From: Ruegeria conchae
Lineage (GTDB): Bacteria; Pseudomonadota; Alphaproteobacteria; Rhodobacterales; Rhodobacteraceae
Direction of reading: 5' to 3'
NCBI RefSeq assembly: GCF_000192475.1
Contig: NZ_AEYW01000006.1
Location: 806,001-870,000, forward strand
Length of the DNA: 64,000 bases
Positions within the stretch are counted from its first letter, which is position 1, and each line of letters starts with the position of its first letter. The position numbers and the translations under genes were made by a program. This document shows positions 16,438 to 26,353 of the stretch, in pieces. The notes under the pieces were generated by a model. It was not told where the DNA came from and did not search any database. It worked only from the letters and a program-made list of their open reading frames with translations.

Positions 16438-17538
16438 GTGATCCTCGACCGCTATTTTGCCCGCCGCTTTATCCAAAGCTTTCTCATAATCGGCGGAATA
16501 TTTCTGACTTTGATGATCCTGATCGATCTGATCGAGCAGGTGCGCCGGTTCGATGGTACTGGCCTGTCCTTCGGTCAGCTATTGCAGTTGACGCTTCTCA
16601 ACACGCCCGCCGCGATTAGCGAGATGCTACCCCTTTTGATGATCTTGGCCACTATTGCTTTGTTCGTTGGCCTTGCCCGCAGTTCCGAATTGGTCGTGAC
16701 CCGAGCCATCGGCCGGTCTGGAATCCGCGCGCTACTGGCCCCGGTATTGCTGGCGTTGACAATTGGAACACTCGCGGTTGCTTTGCTGAACCCAATTGCC
16801 GCCGCCACTTCAGAAGAATTTCAGCGTCTGTCGGATGGATACCGAAACCAAGGCAGTTCGGCCCTTTCGATCAGCCGCGAAGGGCTATGGCTGCGCCAGG
16901 GTTCAGCCAATGGCCAGTCGGTGATCCACGCAACGGGCACGGTCAACGGAGACAGGTTCGCCTTGAAAGACGTAACCATCACCACATTCGCACCCGACGG
17001 TAAACCGAACCAACAAATTTCAGCCCAACAGGCCGATCTTGAGGATGGGTTCTGGACCCTGCATCAGGCCAAGATCTGGCCTATTCAGGATGACCTCAAC
17101 CCCGAAGCAAATTCCAGCACGCACGAGGTACTGAACCTCCCAACAACGCTGACACGAGATCGGATTCTGGACACTTTAGGACAGCAGGATTCGGTATCCG
17201 TCTACGACCTGCCGCAATTGATCCGAGATCTGGAAGAGGCCGGATTTTCCACCAAACAGTATGAAGTCTGGTTGCAGGTACAACTTGCGCGGCCGTTGTT
17301 TCTGGTCTCAATGGTCTTGATCGGTGCGGCCTTTACAATGCGCCATGTCCGGTTTGGTGGCACGGGTGTTGCTGTACTAACTGCCGTTTTGCTGGGGTTC
17401 GGCATTTATTTCATTCGAAACTTTGCGCAAATTCTTGGCGAGAACGGACAATTGCCGATCCTTGTTGCGGCCTGGGCTCCACCTTTTGCGGGTATCCTTT
17501 TGTCACTGGGTCTTTTGCTTCATGCGGAGGACGGCTGA
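16438..17538 (+). CDS. lptG: LPS export permease LptG
   Basis: A 366-aa inner-membrane permease of the LptB2FG transporter, which lifts lipopolysaccharide to LptC. Three transmembrane helices come first (RRFIQSFLIIGGIFLTLMIL; IALFVGL), then the coupling segment SSELVVTRAIGRSG, a periplasmic beta-jellyroll (GLWLRQGSANG and onward), and three C-terminal helices ending in LLHAEDG. GLWLRQ and the SSELVV variant identify LptG rather than LptF. It starts with GTG and ends overlapping the lptD ATG by 1 bp. LptF, normally encoded immediately upstream, is not present in the 219-bp gap to pepA. Confidence 0.93.
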   Translation: MILDRYFARRFIQSFLIIGGIFLTLMILIDLIEQVRRFDGTGLSFGQLLQLTLLNTPAAISEMLPLLMILATIALFVGLARSSELVVTRAIGRSGIRALLAPVLLALTIGTLAVALLNPIAAATSEEFQRLSDGYRNQGSSALSISREGLWLRQGSANGQSVIHATGTVNGDRFALKDVTITTFAPDGKPNQQISAQQADLEDGFWTLHQAKIWPIQDDLNPEANSSTHEVLNLPTTLTRDRILDTLGQQDSVSVYDLPQLIRDLEEAGFSTKQYEVWLQVQLARPLFLVSMVLIGAAFTMRHVRFGGTGVAVLTAVLLGFGIYFIRNFAQILGENGQLPILVAAWAPPFAGILLSLGLLLHAEDG

Positions 17539-19703
17539 TGCGCCCTATCCTCTCCTTACTACTTTCGACCGCATTGATCCTGTCCCTGCCTACTGTTGCT
17601 ATGGCACAGTCGGAAGTGCCAGGCGCCACCAACGACACCGGTGCGACTCAGCAAAATCAACCAGCCCTACTTGTGGCCGATGAGATTTTCATCACCCCGG
17701 ACCGCAAACTGGTCGCCGAAGGAAATGTCGAAGCTTTTCAGGGCGACGTGAAACTCACAGCCCAAAGCGTCACCTATGATCGTGAAACAGGTGAGCTGAC
17801 TCTGGTCGGCCCGATCCGGATCGATCAAGGTGGGGACAGCACATTGCTGGCCGATTCTGCACAATTGGATAGCGGCATCCAGAATGGCCTGTTGATGGGC
17901 GCGCGTATGGTATTTGAGCAGCAGGTTCAGATCGCTTCGGTCCAAGCTACCCGTGCGGCGGGGCGATACACACAGTTCAGCAAAGTGGCGGCAACCTCAT
18001 GTCATGTCTGCGCAAACGGCACCCCACCGATCTGGCAAATTCGCGCACGCAAAGTCACGCATGATCAGCTCGAAAGGCAGCTGTATTTCGAAGGCGCCCA
18101 GTTCCGCATTCTGGATGTACCTGTCTTTTATTTCCCTACCCTGCGCCTGCCCGATCCAACTCTCGAACGCGCGACAGGTTTCCTGGTGCCATCAATCCGC
18201 ACGACCTCACAGTTGGATACTGGCATACAGGTCCCTTATTTCTTCAAGATCGGGGATCACAAAGACCTGACGCTGACGCCCTATCTGTCATCCAAAACCC
18301 GCACCCTCGGATTTCGGTACAGACAGGCGTTCAAATTCGGTCGCATCCGATTAAGAGGCGCCTATACGCGAGACGATCTTCGACCTGGCAAAGATCGCGG
18401 GTACCTCTTTGCAGATGGTCGCTTCAGCCTGGGAAACAGCTATCGACTGACGTTTGACATCAAAACAACCTCGGACGACTCGTATCTGGCCGACTATGGC
18501 CTGCCCGATTTTGATCGCCTCCGCAGCGAGATCGCCCTTGAAAGGATAAAACGCGACACTGCATTCAGGACCGGCTTCATCCACTATAAGACTCTGCGGG
18601 ATAGCGAAGATCAGGACGAGATCCCATCGCGTATCTTCGACCTTAACTATCGAAAACGTTTATTTCCCAAAGCCCTCGGAGGCGAAGTTCAACTGGCCTT
18701 TCTTGGCCACACTCACACTCGCACCAGCGATGAGGATATTGTTGGGCGCGATGTCGCCCGCGCGACTTTTGACGCAGAATGGCTGCGCAACTGGACTTTC
18801 GCAACCGGGCTACGTGCCGAGGCCCAGTTGGGCGCGGCGATTGACACGTTCAACATCAGAAATGACAGCAGTTATCCGAACAATGTGACGCGCTCGACGC
18901 CGCGCGCGGCCTTTACTTTGCGCTACCCAATGTTGCGACGCGAGCAATCTGGCGCGACGCAAATCCTAGAACCTATTGCACAAATCGGCTGGACACATGT
19001 TTCAGATAACGATGTGCCCAACGACGAAAGCACATTTCAAGAGCTCGATCAGGGCAATCTGCTGGCACTTTCGCGATTTCCTGCGCCTGACCGGCGTGAA
19101 GATGGCACAACCGCCGTGGTTGGCTTGAATTGGTCCCGCTACAACGCTGATGGTTGGCGTGCGCTCGCAACAATTGGGCAAGTTTTTCGGTCTGACGCCG
19201 ATCCGGATTTCACGCTGACATCAGGATTGCAGGGGACCAAATCGGACATTCTTTTGGCCGGTCAACTTAACAATGGCAAAGGTTTGACACTGGCGGCACG
19301 TGGACTGCTGAATAATGACTTCAGTTTTACGAAAGCTGAGTTGCGCGCAGCGTGGGTCAAAGGAGATACGGCACTATCTGGCGGCTATATCTGGCTGGAA
19401 CCGGACCCGGCTGAAGCTAATAATGACGAAATATCAGAGCTGCGCGTATCGGGTCGCTATCGCGTGGATCAGAACTGGCTGACCCGCGCCAGCGCGCGCT
19501 ATGATTTCAGCGAATCTGAGCCACTCCGCCTGGGGTTTGGTTTGACCTACGAGAATGAGTGCGTGCAGGTGAATGTGAACGTCAACAGACGCTTTACCTC
19601 CACATCAAGTATTGAGCCTTCGACGGAATTCGGCTTTACCGTAGCCCTGACAGGGTACTCCGTCGAAGGCAATGGACAAAAGTTTAAGAGAAGATGCAGT
19701 TGA
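17538..19703 (+). CDS. lptD: LPS-assembly outer-membrane protein LptD
   Basis: A 721-aa beta-barrel that inserts LPS into the outer leaflet. A signal peptide (residues 1-23, ending AMA-QS) precedes the periplasmic OstA/LptA-like domain (residues about 45-150: ADEIFITPDRKLVAEGNVEA), then the barrel. Cysteines at 155 and 158 (SCHVC) and at 675 and 720 are candidates for the interdomain disulfides seen in LptD. It overlaps lptG at TGATG and overlaps surA, whose product is a chaperone for LptD folding, so the operon order makes functional sense. Confidence 0.95.
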   Translation: MRPILSLLLSTALILSLPTVAMAQSEVPGATNDTGATQQNQPALLVADEIFITPDRKLVAEGNVEAFQGDVKLTAQSVTYDRETGELTLVGPIRIDQGGDSTLLADSAQLDSGIQNGLLMGARMVFEQQVQIASVQATRAAGRYTQFSKVAATSCHVCANGTPPIWQIRARKVTHDQLERQLYFEGAQFRILDVPVFYFPTLRLPDPTLERATGFLVPSIRTTSQLDTGIQVPYFFKIGDHKDLTLTPYLSSKTRTLGFRYRQAFKFGRIRLRGAYTRDDLRPGKDRGYLFADGRFSLGNSYRLTFDIKTTSDDSYLADYGLPDFDRLRSEIALERIKRDTAFRTGFIHYKTLRDSEDQDEIPSRIFDLNYRKRLFPKALGGEVQLAFLGHTHTRTSDEDIVGRDVARATFDAEWLRNWTFATGLRAEAQLGAAIDTFNIRNDSSYPNNVTRSTPRAAFTLRYPMLRREQSGATQILEPIAQIGWTHVSDNDVPNDESTFQELDQGNLLALSRFPAPDRREDGTTAVVGLNWSRYNADGWRALATIGQVFRSDADPDFTLTSGLQGTKSDILLAGQLNNGKGLTLAARGLLNNDFSFTKAELRAAWVKGDTALSGGYIWLEPDPAEANNDEISELRVSGRYRVDQNWLTRASARYDFSESEPLRLGFGLTYENECVQVNVNVNRRFTSTSSIEPSTEFGFTVALTGYSVEGNGQKFKRRCS

Positions 19704-20947
19704 TCTCAGGTTTCACAAAATCTCTTCGCTCAGGCTATCGTAATTCGGTCCTGCTGGTGTTGGCCGCCGCGTTTGTTGCCCTGGCGACACCCCCGGCCCA
19801 GAGTCAAAGCCTTTTCTCTCCTGCAATCCGGGTCAATCAAGACATTGTCACTTGGTATGAACTGCAACAGCGCCAACAGTTTCTGGATCTTCTGGGTATC
19901 CCCGGCAGTTCCGAAACAGAAGTCCGCAATGCACTTATCGATGACAGGCTGCGTAAACAGGCCATGCGTGATGCCGGGATACAGGCGACGCCAGAAGATG
20001 TTCAATCTGGAATTGATGAATTCGCCTCACGCGGCAACCTGAGCACGGACGAGTTTCTAAGACTACTGAACGAAGAGGGAGTTTCCACGGAAACCGTACG
20101 GGATTTCGTGGCCGACCAATTATCCTGGCGGGATTATGTCGCCACTCGCTTTTTGTCGCAGGCCCGGCCAAGCGAGGATGAAATCAATCGCGCACTGGGA
20201 CAGGGCGGCGGCGGCGGCTTGCAGGTTTTATTGTCAGAAATCATCATTCCAGTAACCCCGCAAACACTGGCTCAAGCTGAGGCTCTGGCCGACGAAATTG
20301 CATTGCTCCCTGATCAGGAGAGCTTTTCGGCCGCCGCAACACAGTACTCAGCAGCGGCTACACGTGAAAATGGCGGGCGGCTCGAATGGCTTTCGATCAC
20401 AAATCTGCCACCCGCTCTGCAGCCGGTCATCCTGGGCCTGAAAAACGGCGAGATTACCGATCCGCTTGCTCTGCCAAACGCTGTGGCGCTATTCCAGATG
20501 AGGGGTATCCGTGAAACAGCGGGCAGCGCGCCGCGATATTCCGAAATCGACTACGCCATCTATTCCCTCCCAGGTGGCCGCAATACAGATACGCTCGCAA
20601 AAGCCACCAAACTCAAGGAAGAGGTCGACACCTGCGATGATCTCTATGGATTGGCCAAGGGTCAGTCGCCGGATATTCTTGATCGTATCACCGCTAAACC
20701 GTCCGAGATACCACGCGATGTCGCATTGGAACTGGCCAAACTTGATCCAAATGAGGTTTCAACTGCACTGACACGAAACAACGGTCAGACGCTGATGTTC
20801 CTGATGCTGTGCAACAGAACCCGCGATCTGGGTGAAGAAACGACCCGAGTGGACGTAGCCAACGCGCTGACACAACAACGCTTGCAGGCTCTTGCTGACA
20901 GCCTGCTGGAACAGCTCCGAGCCGAAGCCGTCATCATCGAGCAATGA
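19694..20947 (+). CDS. surA: Periplasmic peptidyl-prolyl isomerase / chaperone SurA
   Basis: A 417-aa periplasmic chaperone for outer-membrane proteins. It has an N-terminal signal sequence (SVLLVLAAAFVALATPPAQS), then the SurA N-domain (VNQDIVTWYELQQRQQFLDLLG, LIDDRLRKQAMRDAG), and a single parvulin (PpiC) domain at about residues 170-280 containing VLLSEIIIPV and ENGGRLEWLSITNLP. The start ATG overlaps lptD by 10 bp and the stop overlaps pdxA by 4 bp (ATGA), so translation is probably coupled along lptG-lptD-surA-pdxA. Confidence 0.93.
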   Translation: MQLISGFTKSLRSGYRNSVLLVLAAAFVALATPPAQSQSLFSPAIRVNQDIVTWYELQQRQQFLDLLGIPGSSETEVRNALIDDRLRKQAMRDAGIQATPEDVQSGIDEFASRGNLSTDEFLRLLNEEGVSTETVRDFVADQLSWRDYVATRFLSQARPSEDEINRALGQGGGGGLQVLLSEIIIPVTPQTLAQAEALADEIALLPDQESFSAAATQYSAAATRENGGRLEWLSITNLPPALQPVILGLKNGEITDPLALPNAVALFQMRGIRETAGSAPRYSEIDYAIYSLPGGRNTDTLAKATKLKEEVDTCDDLYGLAKGQSPDILDRITAKPSEIPRDVALELAKLDPNEVSTALTRNNGQTLMFLMLCNRTRDLGEETTRVDVANALTQQRLQALADSLLEQLRAEAVIIEQ

Positions 20948-21909
20948 CACTACCTATCGCACTCAGCTGCGGCGAACCTGCAGGAATAGGCCCCGAGATC
21001 GCGGCCAAAGCCTGGCAATCATTGCGCGATGAATGCCCGTTCTTCTATATCGGCGATGCCTCGCACCTCCCGGCAGGCACTCCGATCACTCGGATATCCG
21101 ACCCAGCAGAAGCCCTTGCAGCAAGCGCCACTGCCCTGCCCGTTCTGCATGTCGAGTTTTCGTCTATAAATACACCCGGACATCCCGAAGCCAAAAATGC
21201 GCCCGCTGTCGTTGATGCTATTGAACGGGGTGTCGAGTTGGTCCAATCCGGTGCAGCATCGGCGCTTTGTACAGCACCGATCCACAAGAAGGCACTGATC
21301 GATGGGGCTGGATTTGCATTTCCGGGACATACCGAATTCCTAGCCTCACTGGCGGGACAGTCGCGCGTCGTGATGATGCTCGCGAGCGATCAGTTGCGGG
21401 TGGTACCAGCCACCATCCATATTCCGCTATCGCAAGTCACAAGCGCGCTCACTCCAGAAGTTTTGCGTGAAACGATCGAGATCACCGCACGGGGTTTGCG
21501 CGACCAGTTTGGCATCCCCAATCCTAGAATCGCCGTGGCTGGATTGAATCCCCACGCGGGCGAAGAGGGAAAGATGGGGACTGAGGAGCTCGACTGGATC
21601 GCGCCGCTGATCACCGATTTCTCCTCCAGTGATTATTCGGTGACCGGCCCGCACCCCGCCGATACCATGTTCCACGCCGCGGCACGTGCGCGCTACGATG
21701 CGGCGATAGCGATGTATCACGACCAGGCGCTGATCCCGATCAAAACGCTGGATTTCGACCGAGGTGTAAACGTGACGCTGGGCCTGCCCTTTGTCAGGAC
21801 CTCGCCGGATCACGGCACGGCCTTGGACATTGCAGGCCAAGGGATCGCAAACCCAACCAGCCTGATCGAAGCACTCAGACTGGCCCAGAAGATGGCGCAA
21901 TCCCGCTAA
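20944..21909 (+). CDS. pdxA: 4-hydroxythreonine-4-phosphate dehydrogenase
   Basis: A 321-aa NAD-dependent enzyme of pyridoxal phosphate biosynthesis. Signatures are SCGEPAGIGPEI at the N-terminus, FPGHTEFLA with a metal-binding His, GPHPADTMFHAA and MYHDQALIPIKTLDFDRGVN. Length matches E. coli PdxA (329 aa). The start overlaps surA by 4 bp. A roseobacter-type intergenic repeat follows the stop codon. The surA-pdxA-rsmA order is conserved from enterobacteria to alphaproteobacteria. Confidence 0.96.
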   Translation: MTLPIALSCGEPAGIGPEIAAKAWQSLRDECPFFYIGDASHLPAGTPITRISDPAEALAASATALPVLHVEFSSINTPGHPEAKNAPAVVDAIERGVELVQSGAASALCTAPIHKKALIDGAGFAFPGHTEFLASLAGQSRVVMMLASDQLRVVPATIHIPLSQVTSALTPEVLRETIEITARGLRDQFGIPNPRIAVAGLNPHAGEEGKMGTEELDWIAPLITDFSSSDYSVTGPHPADTMFHAAARARYDAAIAMYHDQALIPIKTLDFDRGVNVTLGLPFVRTSPDHGTALDIAGQGIANPTSLIEALRLAQKMAQSR

Positions 21910-21911
21910 TG

Positions 21912-21945
21912 CTTCATCTGGCCAAAAATATCCCCGCCGGAGGCA
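21912..21945. repeat. Roseobacter-type intergenic repeat, copy 2
   Basis: CTTCATCTGGCCAAAAATA is followed by a CCCCGCCGGAGGC segment. It shares its first 13 bases (CTTCATCTGGCCA) with copy 1 but lacks the strong G5/C5 hairpin. It lies between pdxA and rsmA. A partial echo, AAATATCTGGCG, follows at 21947-21959. Confidence 0.65.
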
Positions 21946-21990
21946 AAAAATATCTGGCGCACCAAATCCAATCCGAACAACGATAAAGCC

Positions 21991-22833
21991 ATGAGCGCCA
22001 TCGACTCCCTCCCCCCGCTGCGCGAGGTTATCGCCACCCATCAGCTCTCGGCCCGCAAATCGCTGGGTCAGAACTTCCTGCTCGACCTCAACCTGACCGC
22101 CAAGATCGCGCGGCAAGCCGGGGACCTGACTCAATGCGATGTCCTTGAAATCGGCCCCGGCCCCGGTGGTCTGACCCGTGGGCTGCTGTCCGAGGGCGCG
22201 CGCAAGGTCGTGGCCGTTGAAAAAGACACCCGCTGCATCGCAGCCTTGAACGATATTGCCGCCGCTTATCCCGGCAGGCTCGAGGTCATCAACGGTGATG
22301 CGCTGGAAATCGATCCATTGGCCCATCTGACGCCTCCGATTCTCGTGGCCGCGAACCTACCTTATAATGTCGGGACCGAGCTTCTGGTCCGCTGGCTCAC
22401 CCCGCCCGACTGGCCGCCTTTCTGGCAAAGCCTGACCCTTATGTTCCAGCGCGAAGTGGCCGAGCGGATCGTGGCCCAACCCGGCAGCAAGGCCTATGGC
22501 CGCCTTGCCATCCTCGCCCAATGGCGGGCCGAAGCGCGCATCGCGATGTCCCTGCCGCCTGGAGCGTTCACACCTCCACCGAAGGTCTCCAGCGCGGTGG
22601 TTCACCTGACGGCGTTGCCCGAGCCCCGGTATCCAGCGGACGCCCGCACCCTGTCCCGTGTGGTCGCTGCGGCCTTTAATCAACGTCGCAAGATGCTGCG
22701 TGCCTCGCTCAAAGGTACGGCCCCGGATATCGAAGACCGCCTGCTTGCCGCTGGTATCAAACCCACTGAGCGCGCCGAGCAGATTCCACTGGAAGCTTTC
22801 TGTGCCTTGGCTCGCGAAATTCAGAAACCCTGA
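21991..22833 (+). CDS. rsmA: 16S rRNA dimethyladenosine transferase (RsmA/KsgA)
   Basis: A 280-aa SAM-dependent enzyme that dimethylates the two adjacent adenosines in helix 45 of 16S rRNA (A1518/A1519 in E. coli). Visible motifs are [11 protein letters not shown] at the N-terminus, SAM motif [15 protein letters not shown], motif [17 protein letters not shown], and the C-terminal [14 protein letters not shown]. It lies 81 bp after pdxA and is followed by a strong bidirectional terminator. Confidence 0.96.
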   Translation: MSAIDSLPPLREVIATHQLSARKSLGQNFLLDLNLTAKIARQAGDLTQCDVLEIGPGPGGLTRGLLSEGARKVVAVEKDTRCIAALNDIAAAYPGRLEVINGDALEIDPLAHLTPPILVAANLPYNVGTELLVRWLTPPDWPPFWQSLTLMFQREVAERIVAQPGSKAYGRLAILAQWRAEARIAMSLPPGAFTPPPKVSSAVVHLTALPEPRYPADARTLSRVVAAAFNQRRKMLRASLKGTAPDIEDRLLAAGIKPTERAEQIPLEAFCALAREIQKP

Positions 22834-22841
22834 TCGCAATA

Positions 22842-22872
22842 AAAAGCCCCGGGTCAAAACCTCGGGGCTTTT
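22842..22872. terminator. Bidirectional rho-independent terminator
   Basis: A 10-bp perfect stem AAAAGCCCCG / CGGGGCTTTT with an 11-nt loop and A/T tracts on both sides. It separates the convergent rsmA and DUF4167 genes and should work in both directions. Confidence 0.9.
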
Positions 22873-22889
22873 GTCGGCGTGAGCCGATC

Positions 22890-23468
22890 TTATTCGGCCG
22901 CTTCTGGTGCGTCGCCTGTATCGGCGGGCGTATCCTCAGCTGCAGGCGGTGCTTTGGGCTTGCGCGCCCGCGGTTTACGCGCCGGCTTTTCCTTCTTCTC
23001 CTGAGCCGGAGCTTCGGCACCTTTGCTTTCGGGTGTCTCGACCAACCCGCTTTCAGGTGTCGGTTCGGCCGAGGCGAAATCCATCACATCAGGTTGCGGA
23101 GCTTCGGCGGGGTCCGCCTGACGAGCCGCTTCGCGCTCCTGACGTTCGGCACGCTCACGGTCACGTTCAGCTTGCCGTTCGCGGTTCTGGCGCTCTTGCT
23201 CTTCGCGGCGCGCTTCGATCTCGCGCTGCGCCTCGCTCAGCATGCGCAGGTAATGCTCGGCGTGTTGCTGAAAGTTCTCAGCCGCCACACGGTCATTCGA
23301 CAGCTGTGCGTCGCGCGCCAGTTGGTTGTATTTGTCAATGATCTGCTGCGGTGTGCCACGCACTTTGCCCTCAGGACCCGAGCTGTCGAAAACTCGGTTT
23401 ACGACGTTGCCGCCAGAAGGACGATTGCGGTTGTTCTTGGCCCGCGAGCGGGATTTGGAAGATCTCAT
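22890..23468 (-). CDS. DUF4167-domain protein
   Basis: A 192-aa alphaproteobacterial protein. The DUF4167 domain covers the first 75 residues (RSRAKNNRNRP, VFDSSGPEGKVRGTPQQIID, YNQLARDAQLSNDRVAAENF). It is followed by a long charged coiled-coil stretch rich in Glu/Arg/Gln (residues about 78-115) and a Pro/Ala/Lys-rich low-complexity tail with a basic KPRARKPKAP patch. The basic N-terminus suggests RNA binding, but no function is established. It lies downstream of prmC-prfA on the same strand, a pairing common in Rhodobacteraceae, with 228 bp of noncoding sequence between. Confidence 0.9.
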   Translation of the reverse strand: MRSSKSRSRAKNNRNRPSGGNVVNRVFDSSGPEGKVRGTPQQIIDKYNQLARDAQLSNDRVAAENFQQHAEHYLRMLSEAQREIEARREEQERQNRERQAERDRERAERQEREAARQADPAEAPQPDVMDFASAEPTPESGLVETPESKGAEAPAQEKKEKPARKPRARKPKAPPAAEDTPADTGDAPEAAE

Positions 23469-23696
23469 CTTACTTTACGTCAGCCTTATCAATTCACTGT
23501 CGATCAACCCGTATCTAACGCTGCTCAGTGGCTTTGTGCCGTTACGCGCTATCGACTTTTTGGGCTTGGCGTCAGGGGTGCGCTGAAACAGCGTCAACCT
23601 CGCCGACTAATCCTGAGTAAACATGTCCTGAGCGCTCAGACAAGAGGATTCTCGCAATTGTCGCAGCTTTTTTACATCAATCGGCATTTTTCAGCT

Positions 23697-24554
23697 TCAG
23701 ATTCCCCTGGATGGTGGCATTCTTGCCCCTACAACCCGGTCACGCCCGTCCAGGTCAGGGATCACCTGCGTGCGCGTCAGTCCGGCGGCATCAAATAACG
23801 CTGAGACATAAGTGCCTTGTGTTGGACCGATTTCTACCAAAATACGCCCGCCAGGCATCAGATAATCTGGGGCCGAGGCCGCTATACGACGGTACGCGTC
23901 CAATCCGTCGCCCTCATCCGTCAAAGCCATGCGCGGCTCATGCTCACGTACTTCCGGCGAAAGTTCATTCATTTCTTCCGCCGAAATATAGGGCGGATTC
24001 GAAACAATCAGGTCAAATTGCCCCTGAATGTTTTCAAACCAATCCGACCGCCGAATCTCCAAACGCGCCTGAACTTGATGCTGAACAGCATTGGCGCTGG
24101 CCTGCAGGCATGCCGCTTCGCTCAAATCCACCCCGACGCCCGAGGCGCTCGCCCGTTCAGCTAGCAAGGTAATCAAGATACAGCCCGTGCCCAAGCCCAG
24201 GTCCAGAACATGATCGAACGGTTCACTTAGAGCTGCTTCGATCAAAGCTTCGGTTTCTGGACGAGGGTCAAGTACATCACGGCTGACCCGGAACCGACGA
24301 CCATAGAATTCGCGCTCGCCCAGAAGGTGCGACACCGGCACCCGGATGGCACGAAGAGAAATCAACTGGTCATAGCGCTCTGCGATATCAACGGGCAGTT
24401 CCTCGGGTGCGATCAGCGTCACACGGCTGGCCTCGATCCGTGCCGCATGGGCCAGCAGCACCCGCGCATCCCGTGCCGGATCGGGCACCCCTGCCGCGCG
24501 CAAACGCGCGGTGGCCGCTACCATGGCCTGCGCAGCTGTCAGTGCCGCAATCAT
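23697..24554 (-). CDS. prmC: Release factor glutamine methyltransferase
   Basis: A 285-aa SAM-dependent enzyme that methylates the Gln of the GGQ motif in RF1 and RF2. The N-terminal helical domain ends with [17 protein letters not shown]. The Rossmann domain shows [16 protein letters not shown] (motif I) and the defining IVSNPPYIS (NPPY). Its ATG overlaps the stop of prfA, which encodes its substrate, by 4 bp. Confidence 0.96.
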   Translation of the reverse strand: MIAALTAAQAMVAATARLRAAGVPDPARDARVLLAHAARIEASRVTLIAPEELPVDIAERYDQLISLRAIRVPVSHLLGEREFYGRRFRVSRDVLDPRPETEALIEAALSEPFDHVLDLGLGTGCILITLLAERASASGVGVDLSEAACLQASANAVQHQVQARLEIRRSDWFENIQGQFDLIVSNPPYISAEEMNELSPEVREHEPRMALTDEGDGLDAYRRIAASAPDYLMPGGRILVEIGPTQGTYVSALFDAAGLTRTQVIPDLDGRDRVVGARMPPSRGI

Positions 24555-25606
24555 TGCGCCATCTCGGCCAGCAGCCGGGCCTGATCATCTGCGGTGAGCG
24601 CATCAATCACCTCATCCAGATCGCCCTGCATCACCTGATCCAGCTTATAGAGCGTCAGGTTGATGCGGTGATCCGTCATACGACCCTGTGGGAAATTATA
24701 AGTCCTGATCCGTTCCGACCGGTCACCCGAGCCCACTTGGCTGGCGCGATCCGCTGACCGCTCACTGTCGATCCGCTGCCGCTCCAGATCGTAAAGGCGC
24801 GTTTTCAGCACCTGCATCGCAATCTCACGGTTGCGATGTTGCGATTTCTCAGAGCTGGTCACCACGATACCGCTGGGCAGGTGCGTGATCCGCACCGCCG
24901 AATCCGTCGTATTAACGTGCTGCCCACCCGCGCCGGAACTGCGCATCGTGTCGATGCGGATGTCATTCGCGTCGATCTGGATGTCTACATCCTCAGCCTC
25001 GGGCAAAACCGCGACGGTCGCTGCCGAAGTGTGAATACGCCCGCCGCTTTCGGTTTCGGGCACACGCTGTACCCGATGCACGCCAGATTCATATTTCATC
25101 CGCGCAAAGACGTTGTCGCCCTTGATATGAGCCACTACTTCTTTGATCCCGCCGAGATCCGAGGCCTGTTCCTCGATGATTTCAAACTGCCAGCCACGCG
25201 CCTCGGAGTATCGCTGGTACATCCGCAGCAGGTCTCCGGCGAACAGAGCCGCCTCATCGCCACCTGTACCGGGCCGTATCTCCAGCATCGCCGGGCGCGC
25301 ATCCGCCGCGTCTTTGGGCAATAATGCCAGCTGCAAGGCATGTTCGGCCTCGGGGATTCGCGCCTGCAGTTCGGGAATTTCCTCCTCGGCCAGCTCTTTC
25401 ATGTCTGGGTCGGCCAGCATCGCTTCGGCCTCGGCCAAATCGGAGACCAACAAACGCCATGACATGATCTGATCAACCACCGGCTTGAGGTCCGAGTATT
25501 CTTTAGCCAAGGCCGCAATATCTCCGCCCGATGCGCCATCAGCCATGGCCGCTTCGAGATATTGGAATCGCTGGGTGATCTGTTCTAGGCGTTCTTCGGG
25601 GATCAT
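24551..25606 (-). CDS. prfA: Peptide chain release factor 1
   Basis: A 351-aa RF1 that reads UAA and UAG. It has the GGQ catalytic motif in [17 protein letters not shown] and the stop-codon recognition PxT motif as PET within [18 protein letters not shown]1 normally has PAT or PVT. The start [14 protein letters not shown] at 25606 fits the family and length; an ATG at 25624 is an alternative. It is coupled to prmC by a 4-bp overlap and is divergent from a small secreted protein gene 62 bp away. Confidence 0.96.
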   Translation of the reverse strand: MIPEERLEQITQRFQYLEAAMADGASGGDIAALAKEYSDLKPVVDQIMSWRLLVSDLAEAEAMLADPDMKELAEEEIPELQARIPEAEHALQLALLPKDAADARPAMLEIRPGTGGDEAALFAGDLLRMYQRYSEARGWQFEIIEEQASDLGGIKEVVAHIKGDNVFARMKYESGVHRVQRVPETESGGRIHTSAATVAVLPEAEDVDIQIDANDIRIDTMRSSGAGGQHVNTTDSAVRITHLPSGIVVTSSEKSQHRNREIAMQVLKTRLYDLERQRIDSERSADRASQVGSGDRSERIRTYNFPQGRMTDHRINLTLYKLDQVMQGDLDEVIDALTADDQARLLAEMAQ

Positions 25607-25668
25607 CCGCGCGGTGTCTATCATCCGGGGGCTTTGGTCAAGGCCTTGCCTTGTGCTAGGCTTAGCGC

Positions 25669-25971
25669 ATGAAACAACTGATCCTGGCCCTGACACTTGT
25701 TGCAACTCCTGGTATGGCCGACGTTATTGGCCCCGGGGGCAAGGTGCAGGACTGCTATTGCACCGACAAATCAGGCACCCGCGTCGAATTGGGAGAGATG
25801 ATCTGCCTGCAGGTCGACGGCCGCATGTTCATGGCCCAATGCCAGATGTCGTTGAACGTGCCCATGTGGCGTGAGGTGCAGGAGGGGTGTTTGTCGTCAG
25901 GGTTGCAGCAAAGCAAGCCAGTGGGTGACCCGCTGTCGATTGACGCCGAAATCTTTCCGACCAAATCTTGA
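25669..25971 (+). CDS. Small secreted protein of unknown function
   Basis: A 100-aa protein with a clear signal peptide ([18 protein letters not shown]). The mature part has four cysteines ([32 protein letters not shown]; five Cys in all with the CYC pair), suggesting disulfide-stabilised periplasmic folding. I recognise it only as a type of conserved hypothetical seen next to prfA in Rhodobacteraceae. The last 75 bp overlap, on the other strand, the 3' end of the DUF1499 gene. Confidence 0.7.
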   Translation: MKQLILALTLVATPGMADVIGPGGKVQDCYCTDKSGTRVELGEMICLQVDGRMFMAQCQMSLNVPMWREVQEGCLSSGLQQSKPVGDPLSIDAEIFPTKS

Positions 25972-26298
25972 GCGCGCATAGATGCGCAGCTTATCCCCGT
26001 CATGCTGAACGGTGGTGTAGTCGGGAAACCCGAATACCATGGAACGGATGACATAAGTTATCATTCCCTCTTCGATCGAACCTGCCAGCACGGTCGTGCA
26101 CGGCGTCGAGCGGGCGATATGATCGAGTTGCTCCATCGCTTCCGGGGCTGCCTCAACGACCCGCACTACGCCGTTCCTAAAATCTCGATCCAATCCTTCG
26201 GGGGCAACATGCCAGCGCGTTGGGTCAGACGGCGCAAGGCGAACATATGCACCCATCGCAATGCCCACCGAAATCAACAGCCAAAGCACCATTTTCAT
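25897..26298 (-). CDS. DUF1499-domain protein
   Basis: A 133-aa protein with one N-terminal membrane segment (MVLWLLISVGIAMGAYVRLA) followed by a DUF1499 domain (IARSTPCTTVLAGSIEEGMITYVIRSMVFGFPD read in parts; [30 protein letters not shown]). These families often end with SRSR.G..D.G.N..R; the function is unknown. The start at 26298 is eight codons inside the longest frame and has AAGGG upstream. The 3' end overlaps the convergent secreted-protein gene by 75 bp, unusually long for this genome. Confidence 0.82.
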   Translation of the reverse strand: MKMVLWLLISVGIAMGAYVRLAPSDPTRWHVAPEGLDRDFRNGVVRVVEAAPEAMEQLDHIARSTPCTTVLAGSIEEGMITYVIRSMVFGFPDYTTVQHDGDKLRIYARSRFGRKDFGVNRQRVTHWLALLQP

Positions 26299-26353
26299 CT
26301 GCCCTTCGATCCCTTTGCGCAAAGCCTACCCGGTCCGAGGGCGACCAACACCC

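Noticed and set aside
21427-22326. 299-codon open frame on the minus strand
   Set aside because: It is antisense to pdxA and rsmA, has no family-like motifs, and crosses two well-identified genes.
24836-25324. 162-codon plus-strand frame over prfA
   Set aside because: Antisense shadow of prfA, which has the GGQ and PxT motifs.
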